A DNA stretch of 64,000 nucleotides from Hemerocallis citrina (Eukaryota; Streptophyta; Magnoliopsida; Asparagales; Asphodelaceae), in the NCBI GenBank assembly GCA_017893485.1, contig CM030364.1, positions 202,585,292 to 202,649,291 of the forward strand, written 5' to 3'. Every line of letters starts with the position of its first letter. Within the stretch, counting starts at the first letter, position 1. Made by a program: the position numbers and the translations under genes. The notes beneath the pieces were generated by a model that was not told where the DNA came from, did not search any database, and was given only the letters and a program-made list of their open reading frames with translations. Below are positions 21,679 to 32,191 of the stretch, piece after piece.

Positions 21679-24600
21679 TGTAGCGTCCCGAATTTCAAAT
21701 ATGATATCTCAGAAATACGTGGCACAATTCCCAGCATCAACCTCAATTGTAATAGTAAATATAGCCAAAATACAGATAAATTTTTCAAACTTTTATTACA
21801 TCAATTCTTTACAAAACACAGCGAAAAAACAAAAACCTTGAATTACAATCTTTTCTTTTACAACACATTCTTTTACAATTTACATAAGCCATAACATCAT
21901 TCTATCTCATGCATCTAAATCACAAGCTATAGGCCCCTACCTGTAAAACATGAGGCTAGAGATAACCCTAACCCCCAAAACTACAGGGTCAGCCATAACA
22001 GTGTGAGTGACATCAAAAGAAAACAACATAAATAAAACATAAGGCATAGAGTCATAAACAATATGTATTAACAGCAAGAATAAATGAGATAAGAAATAAC
22101 AATAAATAAACATGAAAACATCAAGTGAGGCTAGACTAAGTGTTGAGTGTAGGAAAAACAGAAAACAACATGCATAAAACCAAGTCAAGAAAATACAGAT
22201 GTTATATGATAACTCTCTAATGCATACTTATCGGATTCTATGCATCCTACAATACATAGGTCCGGTGCAAGCCCTTATCGCTCTCCACTTTATAGGGTTA
22301 AATCCCTCGTTATGCAACTAATCCTACTACGATGATGGAAACAAGATCCAGAATACTCCGCGAATAGGCATCACAACTCTTGACGCGCAAGCATCATATA
22401 AGAATAGCTTAAAAACCGGAGAATCACCTCCCTATCGTGTACCCCACGAATAGGCTTGTGAGGCCCTCGACGTACAGATACACCAGGTACATCCCGTGAA
22501 TAGGACCGCCGACCCTCAACACAAGAATATACCTTGCATGCTCCGTGAATAGGTGTGCAGACCCTCGAGATGCGAACATACAAATGTCCTCTCGAGACAG
22601 AACAACACACAAGTCCTGGAACGCATCTGTTGGACCCAAACCAAGAGCATTTACTTACATTTCCCAAGTTCCATCACATCTCCACTAGTGCCTGTCCTTA
22701 AGTTGGTTATTATTATAACACAAAAATCTCTCTTTCCTAGAGTTAGTGTATCCTGTCGGACTTAATTCCACAAAACAACTCCAATGACCTTAACAGGTCA
22801 AAATCCACAAAATCTCATATGCCGATTCACAGGACTCCCACTCAACTCCTAGAGATTCATAACTCAACCATCAATACCAAATCTTTCAATAAAACTCATA
22901 ATTCATCATCAAAATGTTTATATAAAGGAAACTTTTTAAATCAACAAAAAATCCAATTTCATTTAATGTGCTCATAAAATTCTAGAATTTAAATAAAATA
23001 TTAAATCCATTAAATAACTGGAAGTCATATTTTTTAAATCACAGAATACCACAAAATATCAATTACATCAAAGAAAACATATATATATTGCTACATGAGG
23101 TTATAGAAATACAAGTTTGAACAAAATACAACCCTTTGTAAAATACTGTAATCCGTAGCAAAAAATCATTTAAAATAGTACATTAATAATCCATAATCGA
23201 AGAAATAATCATTTAAAAAATATATCAGAAAACTCAAGAAATCCATCAGTCAGAACAATGACAGTCGACTGTCGCAAATGGTCGGTCGACTGTCCTACGA
23301 AAATCCAAAAATTTAAGAAAACCCATCAGCAGTGACAGTGATACTCGAATGTCGAGAATAACCAGTTGACTGTCCTACGAAAATTCGAAACTCAATAAAA
23401 CTCATCTGCCAGGACAGTGACAGTCGACTGTCGAGAATAACCAATCGACTGTCTATCCCTACAGACTGCAGTTTTGAAAGTTGTGCATGTTTTACTGATA
23501 CAACGATTTATATAAAAACGCAAATTTTTAAAAACTAAATTCCCGAGATAGTTGGATATAACTTGTATAACATATAGGAGTTTATAAAACACATCAAAAC
23601 AAATCAGTATCTCAAAAGAGTAAATCTTTCACAAAATTCTTTAAAATCAGTAAAAGTGTGTATATGTGCATTTGTGCATTTGTGCATCTGTTAAGCATCA
23701 AGATTCACCAAATAGGAGTAGTCTAATGTTCAAAACCATCTCAGTACCAAAACAATTGAAATCCAATCAAAACCCCATCCAAATTCACAAAATCTTCAAA
23801 ACAGTAGATTATAAATGTGAATGTGTATATATCTGTTTATGTAATTGTGGGTGTGTATACATTAGTTAAAAAACATTAAGTAAACATCTTATATAAGGGG
23901 CATATTGTTTAATCCAATCTCAGTATCCAAACAAACCAAATTTAATTCGAAAACTCTACAAAAATCACTAACCCACTTTCGGCCTCCACACAAACATACC
24001 GAAACACACCCCCTTCTTTAAAACTTAATTCTTTTAGTTCAAAAACTCTTTTACAGCTTGCTATATACATACCCCTACTGATGATACTAGTTACTCATGA
24101 ACATATGCACTCACAACATGCAAATAATCAAGTTTTATCCATCGAAATGTCAAGAACAAAACAACATATGCATACACACAGTAAAGTTCTTTTTTAATCA
24201 AATTTTGTTTACCTTTATGCAATATCATCTTACAACTCAATATATACATTCAAATCAGCAATAATATGATTGAAAACATCCTACTCATGATTTCTATTAG
24301 GTTCTTTAACAATCTCAAGTCATCAAATTAGGGTTTCAATCATCAATAATATAGTTTCATGAAAAAGATTCAATTTTTCTTCATCTACTAATCAAAAATT
24401 AATTATATCTTCATCCAATCCGTAATATGTTTTTTTTTCTAATAGACAAATCATCACATAAAACATGCATAGAACAAAAGAAAATAAACATATGTCACTC
24501 ACCCTATTGAAGAATCAACCGAAGAAAAATAAAGAGAATAAGAAAATCCTTCCTTTCGCAAGAAAACCAAGATCCTCGCTTTAAAACTCTAAGAAAATAA

Positions 24601-25262
24601 TAATAAGAAATTCCTTTGTGTTGTGCAGCAAATAGATGGGCCAGAAAATAGGGTTTTAGGGTTTGTGAATAGATTTACAAAATACCTTTTTTAAATATAT
24701 TTTTACATATATAAATTCTTATACTTGGAAGTTAAATAAAACCAAATTAATTGAGATTTAAAAACAAGAATAATCCCTCTATTATCAAACAACACTGTTT
24801 TGAAAACCCAGAAAAACAAAATTGCACTTTTGTCCTCTAAGTGGCAATTTTGCAAAAAGACCCCTCTTTATCAAAACTTGCGAAATAAACCAAATTTATT
24901 AAAACAAAAGGTAAACTCTTTACCTCTGAGTTGACTCGGCATCATGCCCAGCCTAAAAATCTAAAAATCTGGAGTTTTTACTCCAAGCAATAATTTTGCA
25001 CAAAAGTCCCTCTTTTTGTAATATTTACAAATAGGTCAAATAATTATCAGAAAATTTCAAAAAATTCACAAATAATATCTAATAATAATTAATGGGTTTC
25101 TCCAAAATAATTTTTGGCTTTGGAACTTCCCAAGAAAATTTTTGCACGTGTTTTGCCCGTGTAAAAAGGTAAATTTCAGAAAATGTTTATCAAATCACCA
25201 AAAAAATATTTTAATTCATTTATTAATCTTAAAAGCATTATTTAACAATCTGGGGTATTATA
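21679..25262 (-). mobile_element. 5' LTR (in element sense) of the nested gypsy
   Basis: On the plus strand it begins TGTAGCGTCCCGAATTTC and ends CTGGGGTATTATA, followed by TCAAA. It pairs with 15552-18916. It includes the ~50-base repeat array (22350-22580), the palindrome array (23226-23458), and a 230-base block (about 22811-23040) missing from its partner. That block is either an insertion here or a deletion there. Confidence 0.85.
23226..23458. repeat. Palindrome-bearing tandem repeat, second LTR copy
   Basis: Three ~75-base units with paired CAGTCGACTGTC-like motifs, matching 16866-17100. Several palindromes carry substitutions (for example CTCGAATGTC and CAATCGACTGTC). Confidence 0.8.
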
Positions 25263-26350
25263 TCAAAGATAAAATTCAGCATAATGTGTCAATGTCAGAA
25301 CCTTAATCTTTAAGTAAAGCTTTCAAGGTAGCTCTTAAGTAGGAAAATAAAAAAAATTAGGCTTTATGGAATTTGTGCATGGGTACATTCAAACCTCATT
25401 TCAAAAATTATTTTCATAATCAAGGTACAGATCCATCATCAACTGCTCAGTCTTCACCTTTTTCTTCAACACCTAAATCCTCTTCTCTAGTTGCTCCAAT
25501 ATTAACGAAACTAACTCCAAATGAGATTGGGAAAGAAGGAAAAAGAATTGATGTTATCATTGTGATGAAAAATTCTTATGATGACACATTTGCAAGACCA
25601 AAGTTTACATGTGCATTGAAGGTGATTGGGATTTGTTTAGTATTTAAGAGGAAGTGAATTTGAACCTGTTATTGGCTGTTGATAGCATAACTGAAGAATG
25701 CTGCAACCCCGAGAGTTTTGCTGCATTAAATATAGCACAAATACAGACTGCTTAATTATCAAAGGAGAATTAAATAACCGAATAGTGCATATTCTATTAG
25801 ATAGCAGGCAACTCACAATTATATTGTTCCTTACATTGTGGAAAAGTCAGGTTTGCAACTGTCTATTAAGTAGAAGTTTAATGTCAAAGTGGCTAGGGGT
25901 AAGGAAGTGGAAGGCAGTGGGTTGTGTTCAGAGGTTGAAATCAATTGTCAGGGTTACAAATTTGTTAATGATTTCTTGGTTTTTCCTATTTGGGGTCATG
26001 ATGTAGTCTTGGGTGTTAAGTGGATGAAACAAGTGAAGGAAGTGACTGTCAATATGGTGGAGAAACAATTGAAGTTTAATCACAAGGGCAAAGATTGGAT
26101 TTTGTCAGGTTTAAGACCTAGTCCTAATCAGTTCATCCGTGACAAGGAAGTGAATAAAATGGCATTACAAACTCATAAAGGGTTTATACTGTATTTGATC
26201 AATATTGCAACTCAACAAAAGGTACAAACAGATCTACCATGTGACATGACTAAGTTGTTGGGGGAATTTCAGTCTTTGTTTGAAGAGCCAAAAGGTTTAC
26301 CACCTAATAGAGCTGCTGATCATCATATACCCTTAATACAGGGATCCTAA
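25263..26350 (+). pseudogene. Outer gypsy: gag tail, CCHC knuckle and protease region
   Basis: Reading continues from the gag interrupted at 15551: KDKIQHNVSMSEP, then a zinc-knuckle remnant CYHCDEKF (about 25553-25577). The protease region contains ILLDSRQLTIILF near 25788-25826, where the active-site DSG is DSR. Then EVEGSGLCSEVEINCQGYKF, FPIWGHDVVLGVKWMK and SLFEEPKGLPPNRAADHHIP lead into RT (25900-26330). Stops and frameshifts separate these blocks. The Gly-to-Arg change in the catalytic triad would inactivate the protease. Confidence 0.8.
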
Positions 26351-27560
26351 CCTGTTTGTATTAGGCCATATAGAGAGCAAAAAAAATGCCATTGAGGAGC
26401 GAATAGCTGACATGCTTAAACAAGGGGTTATTAGACCTAGTACTAGTTCTTATTCATCCCAATTGTTTTGGTAAAGAAACATGATGGGTCGTGGAGAATA
26501 TGTGTTGATTATTAAGGTTAAATACACAATTTTCATGATTGATGACTTGCTGGATGAACTACATGGGTCCAATTTTTTTACAAAGCTTGACTTGAGATCA
26601 GCTTATCACCAAATTTGAATGAATAGCAGTGATATTTCTAAGACTGCATTTAGAACTCATAGTGTCCATTATGAGTTTTTGGTAATGCCATTTGGGTTTA
26701 TGAATGACATATTTAAAAGCTTGATGAATGACATATTTAGACCATACTTACAGAAGTTTAAACTAGTATTTTTTATCACATCTTGGTCTTCAGTACTTGG
26801 TAGGACCGTTTGAGACATCTCAGGGTTGTGTTGAAGATTCTCCAGGACAATATATTATTTATCAAGAGATCTAAGTGTGAATTTGACCAAAAACAAGTTG
26901 AATATTTGGGGCATGTTGTATCAGAGAAGGGTATAGCTGTGGACTCTAGTAAAGTGGCTACAATTAAAGATTGGCCTTTACTCAAGACAGTTAAATCATT
27001 AGGATTTTTGGGGATCACAGGATACTATAGGAAGTTCATAAGGAACTATGTATCTATAGTTGCACCTTTAACTAAGTTAACCAAAAAAATAATGATTTCT
27101 CTGGACAGAGAAGGCATCAGATGCATTTGAAAAACCGAAGCAAGCTCTAATGACAGCGCTAGTGCTTCAAATGCCTAACTTTGATGAAACTTTTGTTGTT
27201 GAACATGATGCATGCAAAGAAGGGGTGGGTGCGGTGCTATTGAAGAAGAATCACCCAATTACATACATTAGTCACGCTCTCAAAGGAAGAAGCTTACATT
27301 TTTCATCATATGAAAAAGAGATGGCTTGCAATATTGTTATCTGTAAAGAAGTGGAAGCCGTTTCTATTTGGTAGGAAATTTGTGATTAGAACTGATCACC
27401 AACCCTCAAGTATTTCTTAGATCAAAGATTTTCTACTGAGGCTCAACATTCATGGTTAGTTAAATTATACGGGCTTAACTTTGAGGTGGAATATAAGAAA
27501 GGGAGAGATAATATTCCTGTGGATAGACTTTCAAGAAGATATTTGGATTGTTTTATAATG
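26351..27560 (+). pseudogene. Outer gypsy: reverse transcriptase and RNase H
   Basis: Recognisable RT blocks are [22 protein letters not shown] (26458-26511), [20 protein letters not shown] (26548-26607) and [11 protein letters not shown] (26674-26706). The active-site block then reads [11 protein letters not shown] (26766-26800), where the catalytic Asp-Asp is replaced by Tyr-His. A small deletion follows, then HLRVVLKILQDN, KRSKCEFDQKQVEYLGHVVS and FLGITGYYRKFIRNYVSI. RNase H follows: DETFVVEHDACKEGVGAVLL and YISHALKGRSLHFSSYEKEM (27180-27325). Several frameshifts are present, so it is catalytically dead on two counts. Confidence 0.85.
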
Positions 27561-27689
27561 CAGTTGTCCATTTAGTTTCTGAATGGTGGAAACAAGTGGT
27601 TCAAATGACTGCATCTGATAGTTATTTTGAGGAGTAGGAAAGTAAACAAGGGAAAAAGCTCAACAGCAAGTATTAATTTTACAAAGGAT

Positions 27690-28803
27690 TCTGATACAAA
27701 TCTGGAAAGGTGGTGATTAGTCTAGCTTCTTCTTTCAGGCAAATGCTAATACAAGAGCATCGTGATTCTCCCATTGGAGTGGGTATAGGACTTTGCAAAG
27801 GTTAAGAAGGTCAATTTGGTGGAAGGAAATTAAAAAGGATGTGCAGATTTATGTAAAAGAATGCACAGTATGTCAAACTAGCAAGTATGTGTGTCATGCA
27901 CCTATGGGTCTCCTACAACCCTTGCATATTCCTGAGAAAGTATGGGAGCAAGCAAGCATGGATTTTATAGAAGGTTTGTCTCTAAGTTCAAAATATTTAG
28001 CATTTTTTGTAATAGTTGACAGATTGATAAAATATGCGCATTTTTTTCCTATACATCACCCATTTAGTGCAAAGGATATCATTCAGATATTAATATATGG
28101 TGTTTTCAAGTTGTATGGGATGTATGTGTCCATAGTTTGTGATAGGGGATCTGTGTTCATGAGTGCTTTGATTCAGGAGTCTCTTAAGCTACAGGGGACC
28201 AAGCTGAAATTCTCAACAGGTTATCACCCTCAGTCCGATGACCAAACGGGGGTAGTAAATAGTTTTTTAGAAACCTATTTGAGATGTTTTAGTCATTATA
28301 AACCATAGGAGTGGAGTAAATGGTTGGTTTGGGCAGATTATTGGTATAATACCACTTGCCATGGGGCTACAAAAACAACTCCTTATCAGGCTTTGTATGC
28401 TAGGCTTCCACATACAGCGATATCTTATCTAACCCATACTAGGAAGAGTTTACAAGTTGAAGAGACTCTACTGGCTAGGGATGTTCATTTGCAATTACTA
28501 AAGAATCAGTTGAGGAAAGAGCCGACACGAAAAGAGTGGACAATAAGTTTATTGTCGAAGATTTGGTCCATCTTAAATTGCAACCATACAGGCAGTCAAG
28601 TGTTGCTTTCCGTGCTGTACAAAAGTTTTCTCCTCAATATTAAGGTCCCTATCATGTTCTTGCTAGAGTTGGTAAAGTAGCTTACAAGTTGGATTTGCCA
28701 GATGGGGCTAAAATCCACCCAGTATTCCATGTGTCTCAACTGAAGAAGTATTTGAGTGTGTCTATAGAAATTCAGAGAGCAATTCCTTCCAGTATCTCAA
28801 ACG
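27690..28803 (+). pseudogene. Outer gypsy: integrase, up to the next insertion
   Basis: HHCC-like zinc region remnants lie around 27740-27890 (WWKEIKKDVQIYVKECTVCQ). They precede the catalytic core, with MDFIEGL (27958-27979), VCDRGSVF (28137-28160) and DQTGVVNSFLETYLRCF (28240-28290). The first two acidic residues of the DDE triad are present, but the Glu of the usual QTEVVN is Gly. The C-terminal part has [39 protein letters not shown] (28696-28755) and [10 protein letters not shown], where the 20 kb element interrupts it at 28809. The rest of the frame is at 48874. Confidence 0.85.
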
Positions 28804-28808
28804 CATTA
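28804..28808. repeat. Target-site duplication CATTA (left) of the giant-LTR element
   Basis: CATTA is found here and at 48869-48873. Removing the insertion and one copy restores the integrase tail frame. Confidence 0.85.
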
Positions 28809-29449
28809 TGTCATGCCCCGCTTTCCAAAAACATGGAATACGAGCGTGTGACAAAGCCCAGCGAATGATTTTCATCATTCATGAGCAGTAGGATCGACTC
28901 AACATCATAACAAGAATATAACAAAATGTACACAACCACGCATGCATGAATAATTTATTAATCAACAGAAAATAATTGAAATAAAAAATAATATCCCAAA
29001 TAGTTTCCAAATCTGGATCAAAAGAGAAAACTCGGAACTATAAACCCGTTACAAGAATCAAGTAGCAACAAATATAAATAACTCAAAATACAAAAAAAAA
29101 AAAAAATTAAAGCAGTTTTTCCAAGCGAAGCCTAGAACATTTGCTTACCAATCCCAGCAGGAAACTCGTCTCCAAAGTCTGTATATATAAATATAAAAAG
29201 GAAAAAAATAGAGAAAACAAGACAAACGCCCTTAGTGCAAGTTAGGGCCGCACATAGTACAAGCAAGGGTATGAAAACTAGTGCAAGAAATATGGAACAA
29301 GATTTGGAATCAAGAATGTATGACATGATATAATAGGGATGAAACAAGTAGTGGTATTCAAGAAACTAGCTAGCAAGAAAGACAACTCGAATAACAAAAT
29401 TGGGAACAAATACTAGTAGCAAAATAAGTGGCTAGTGAACATGTAATGT

Positions 29450-29640
29450 GTGTCAAGCATTAAGAAATAAGTATCACGTACAAGTGTCGAGTAACAAGTA
29501 ACAAGTCTCCAGTGTCAAGTTATCAAGTACAAGTATCAAGTAGCAAGTGTCAAGTATTAGTCTCAAGTATCAAGTCTCATGTATCATGTAATCAAGTATC
29601 AGGTAAGCATGTATTATGTTCAAGTATCATATATCAAGTC
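29450..29640. repeat. CAAGTATCAAGTAACAAGT-type short tandem repeat in the LTR
   Basis: About 20 imperfect copies of a 7-10 base AAGTATC/AAGTAAC unit. The matching stretch in the partner LTR is 46000-46185. An inverted relative (CTTGTGATCTTGTGTT repeats) lies at 58796-58852. Confidence 0.7.
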
Positions 29641-30969
29641 TTGTAGTTATTACTATCTAGGTAGCACTTCATATGCCATCCTTTTATCACATGGTTGCTA
29701 CAGTCAATGTAATTTCGTTTAGGCCTAGTGGTATATTTTATAAGGCGATGTACTCAGGCATCAAGTATCAAGCAAGCATGGTTCATGAATCGGAAAATAA
29801 AATAACAAGTTCGTGAATCCACTAACAAGTTCAAGAACCACACAATGGGTTCATGAATCCAACAAGTTCATGAACCAAGTAATGGCTCCATGAATCCATC
29901 AAGATACAACAAGTTCATGAACCAAGTATTGGGAAACACAGCCCCTTCCGAGTACACTTACCTATATTGTTCACTACTATGGTCTTTCCCTTAAACCCCG
30001 GCTTATTATTTATTATTATCATCAAGTAAGCATGAAAGTGTTCAAAACAGGTCAAGAAAACATAATCAAAAATATGGAACAAGTCTAGACTAGGTAGGAT
30101 ACATGTTCGAGGGTCAAAACAAATCAAAATATCAAGAACAACGAGAATTCCAAATCTGGACAGCATGACGTTGCTGCACCAAAACTGTGATTCTCATTGC
30201 TACAAGATAGAAAATATAGATCCGTCAAAAGGTCTAGAAACTAGACTCCTTCTCGGTTCCAATGCATATAATTAAGACATATAAAAGTTGTAACAATTTA
30301 TGTCAAAATAGCTAACTATATAGCATTTGTGTTCAGCCAGAATTTGTAAAACTGAGTTTATACCTATGAAACAGGGTTGAAACATCATTAATGAATTCTG
30401 AGAAAATTTGTGAATATTCTATAGGGATTCCAGTATCAGCATGCAAAATTTCAAGTCATTTACTTACTGGTAGCATAGATAAAATAATTGTAAACCGAAG
30501 TGATGCAGCAGTTTTTATGAATCTGTGATTATCGACAGAGCAGCAGTAAAACTGCGATATCTCCTAAACCGTAACTCGAAATTCAAAAATTTTGGATGTT
30601 ATTGGTAACTAGACACTTAGGGCTACATTTTATATTCGGGACTCAAGTTTAGATTTTGATTTTATCGGGGTTGAAACAGCAAGGCAAGACAGAAACAGAA
30701 CCCAACTAAGACACTTTTTGTATGAAATGAATCAAAATTTTACTAGTTGTGAACATGTGTATCAACGAAGGGTTGTGACTCTTAGATCATGTGATAGATA
30801 AGGCGAAATATGAGATCATCAATGATAAATAAAGAGGAGTCACATTTACAATCTACTTGCAGTATTTTGAAGAAAAAACATGTACTAGAAAACGAAATGT
30901 ACAAGGAGATACTTGCCTTGGGGTGTAGACGATGAATCCGACAAAATAATAACGGGAATGTATCCCGGC

Positions 30970-31215
30970 ACGGATCTTGATGGCGATCAAGATCAAGAAG
31001 AATCGACGGTTGAGATCAGATCTGGCTCGGATCTTGATGCATCTGATGGTGATGATCACGATCTTGATCAGATCGGAAGGCCCAGATCACTTGATGATGA
31101 TGTTTAAGATGATCATGATGATCAATCGATCGGATGGTCCAGATCTGATCCATCAGATCATGATAATCAAGATGATCAAGTCGATCAGATGGCTCACATC
31201 CAGGTTGATCAAAAC
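30970..31215. repeat. GATC-rich imperfect repeat in the LTR
   Basis: GATC and GATGATCA-type units recur, more than 20 occurrences in 245 bases, as in GATGATCACGATCTTGATCA. The partner block is 47516-47755. Many units are palindromic. It is not protein-coding. Confidence 0.75.
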
Positions 31216-32180
31216 CCAAGATCAACCGCAACGGTGCTTCGGCTGTGCTACGGTCGGCGACTGGAGGGGCACAACAGTGAAGGAAGGTCGCTGTAGAGGG
31301 CACGGCGAGGCTGTTGGGCAGCGTCGACTTGGCTGGCTGTGCTGCAGTTGGGAGGCGCTGGGTTGCTGTGGTCTGTCATTGTCGCTCAGGAGGAGACTAA
31401 AAGGAGAAGACTAGCATCGCGATGAGGGGCTGCAGTTTCGCGGCACCGAGAGGAAGGCAAGGAGATCGGGAGGGACGACGAAGAGGGTTCAGGTGCTGCG
31501 ATGCTGCAGCAGGGTGGAGAGGAGCACAGGGCCGAGGGTGGATGCAAGGGGAGATGATCGGGAGATGAGTTGGGGGAGAGGTTGAAGGGGGTGCAGGGAT
31601 GAGGGGTCGGGGGTGATCGGGAGTAGATAGATGGGTTTGGAGAGGTCGCAGGGGTGAGCACAAGGGCAGCCATGGCGGAGGTGGAGGGGGAGACAATGAG
31701 GACGATAATGGGTTGGCAGCAGGGAGTTCGGTGGGTTAGGGGGATGACAAAGGGGGGTCGGGGGAGGGGGAGAGGGTTTTGAGGCGGCTGGTGTAGGGGA
31801 TTTGAACAGTGAATAGGTTTAGGGTTAGGTTTAGTAGGGTATTTATATAATAGGGTTATTGGGTTGTGGGTAGGTATTGGGTTAAATGTAATTGGGTTTT
31901 GGGTTTTAATAGGATTTTTGGGAATGGATAATGGGTTTTAAGGAAAATCCAATACGGTTTTAGGATTATTAAATCTAATAGGGTTTTAGGATTATTAAAT
32001 CCAATAGAAAATATTTATAAAAATATTAGATAAAATATGATCTATGTAAAAAAAAGTAATTTGTATTACACTATAGAGTTTATTTAAAATAGATACAAAT
32101 ACAATTAGCACATAGAACTGGATTTTCAATAACCAGCCAAAATTAATAATAATAATAATAACAATAATAACAGTAATAAT

Positions 32181-32191
32181 AATGATAAGAG
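32181..32191. repeat. 11-base target duplication AATGATAAGAG (left) of the LINE-like element
   Basis: AATGATAAGAG is repeated at 42465-42475 after an A-run. The empty site (AATGACAACAG) is visible in the other LTR near 48681. Confidence 0.85.

Larger units (their letters stand above)
15552..25262 (-). mobile_element. Nested Ty3/gypsy element (Tekay/Del-like, 9.7 kb), minus strand, internally deleted
   Basis: Two 3.4-3.6 kb LTRs enclose a 2.8 kb internal region on the minus strand. In order along the minus strand it holds a primer site, gag with zinc knuckles, an aspartic protease region, a C-terminal RT fragment and part of RNase H. A polypurine tract (AAGGAGGGAG on the minus strand, 18917-18926) adjoins the LTR that is 3' in its own sense. 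The RT catalytic core and the whole integrase are deleted. TCAAA flanks the unit. The right-hand terminus carries TA where TG...CA would be expected (25259-25262), so that edge is uncertain by two bases. Long LTRs plus the initiator-Met primer fit the Tekay/Del group. Confidence 0.9.
28809..32191 (-). mobile_element. First giant LTR, left part
   Basis: It begins TGTCATGCCCCGCTTTCC and matches 45355-48690 with frequent single-base differences. Notable parts are (AAGTATC)-type repeats at 29450-29640, a GATC-rich block at 30970-31215, a G-rich block at 31540-31900, and an AAT microsatellite at 32145-32185 where the LINE-like element inserted. The open frames across the GATC and G-rich parts are not frame-conserved between the two LTRs. 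Confidence 0.85.
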
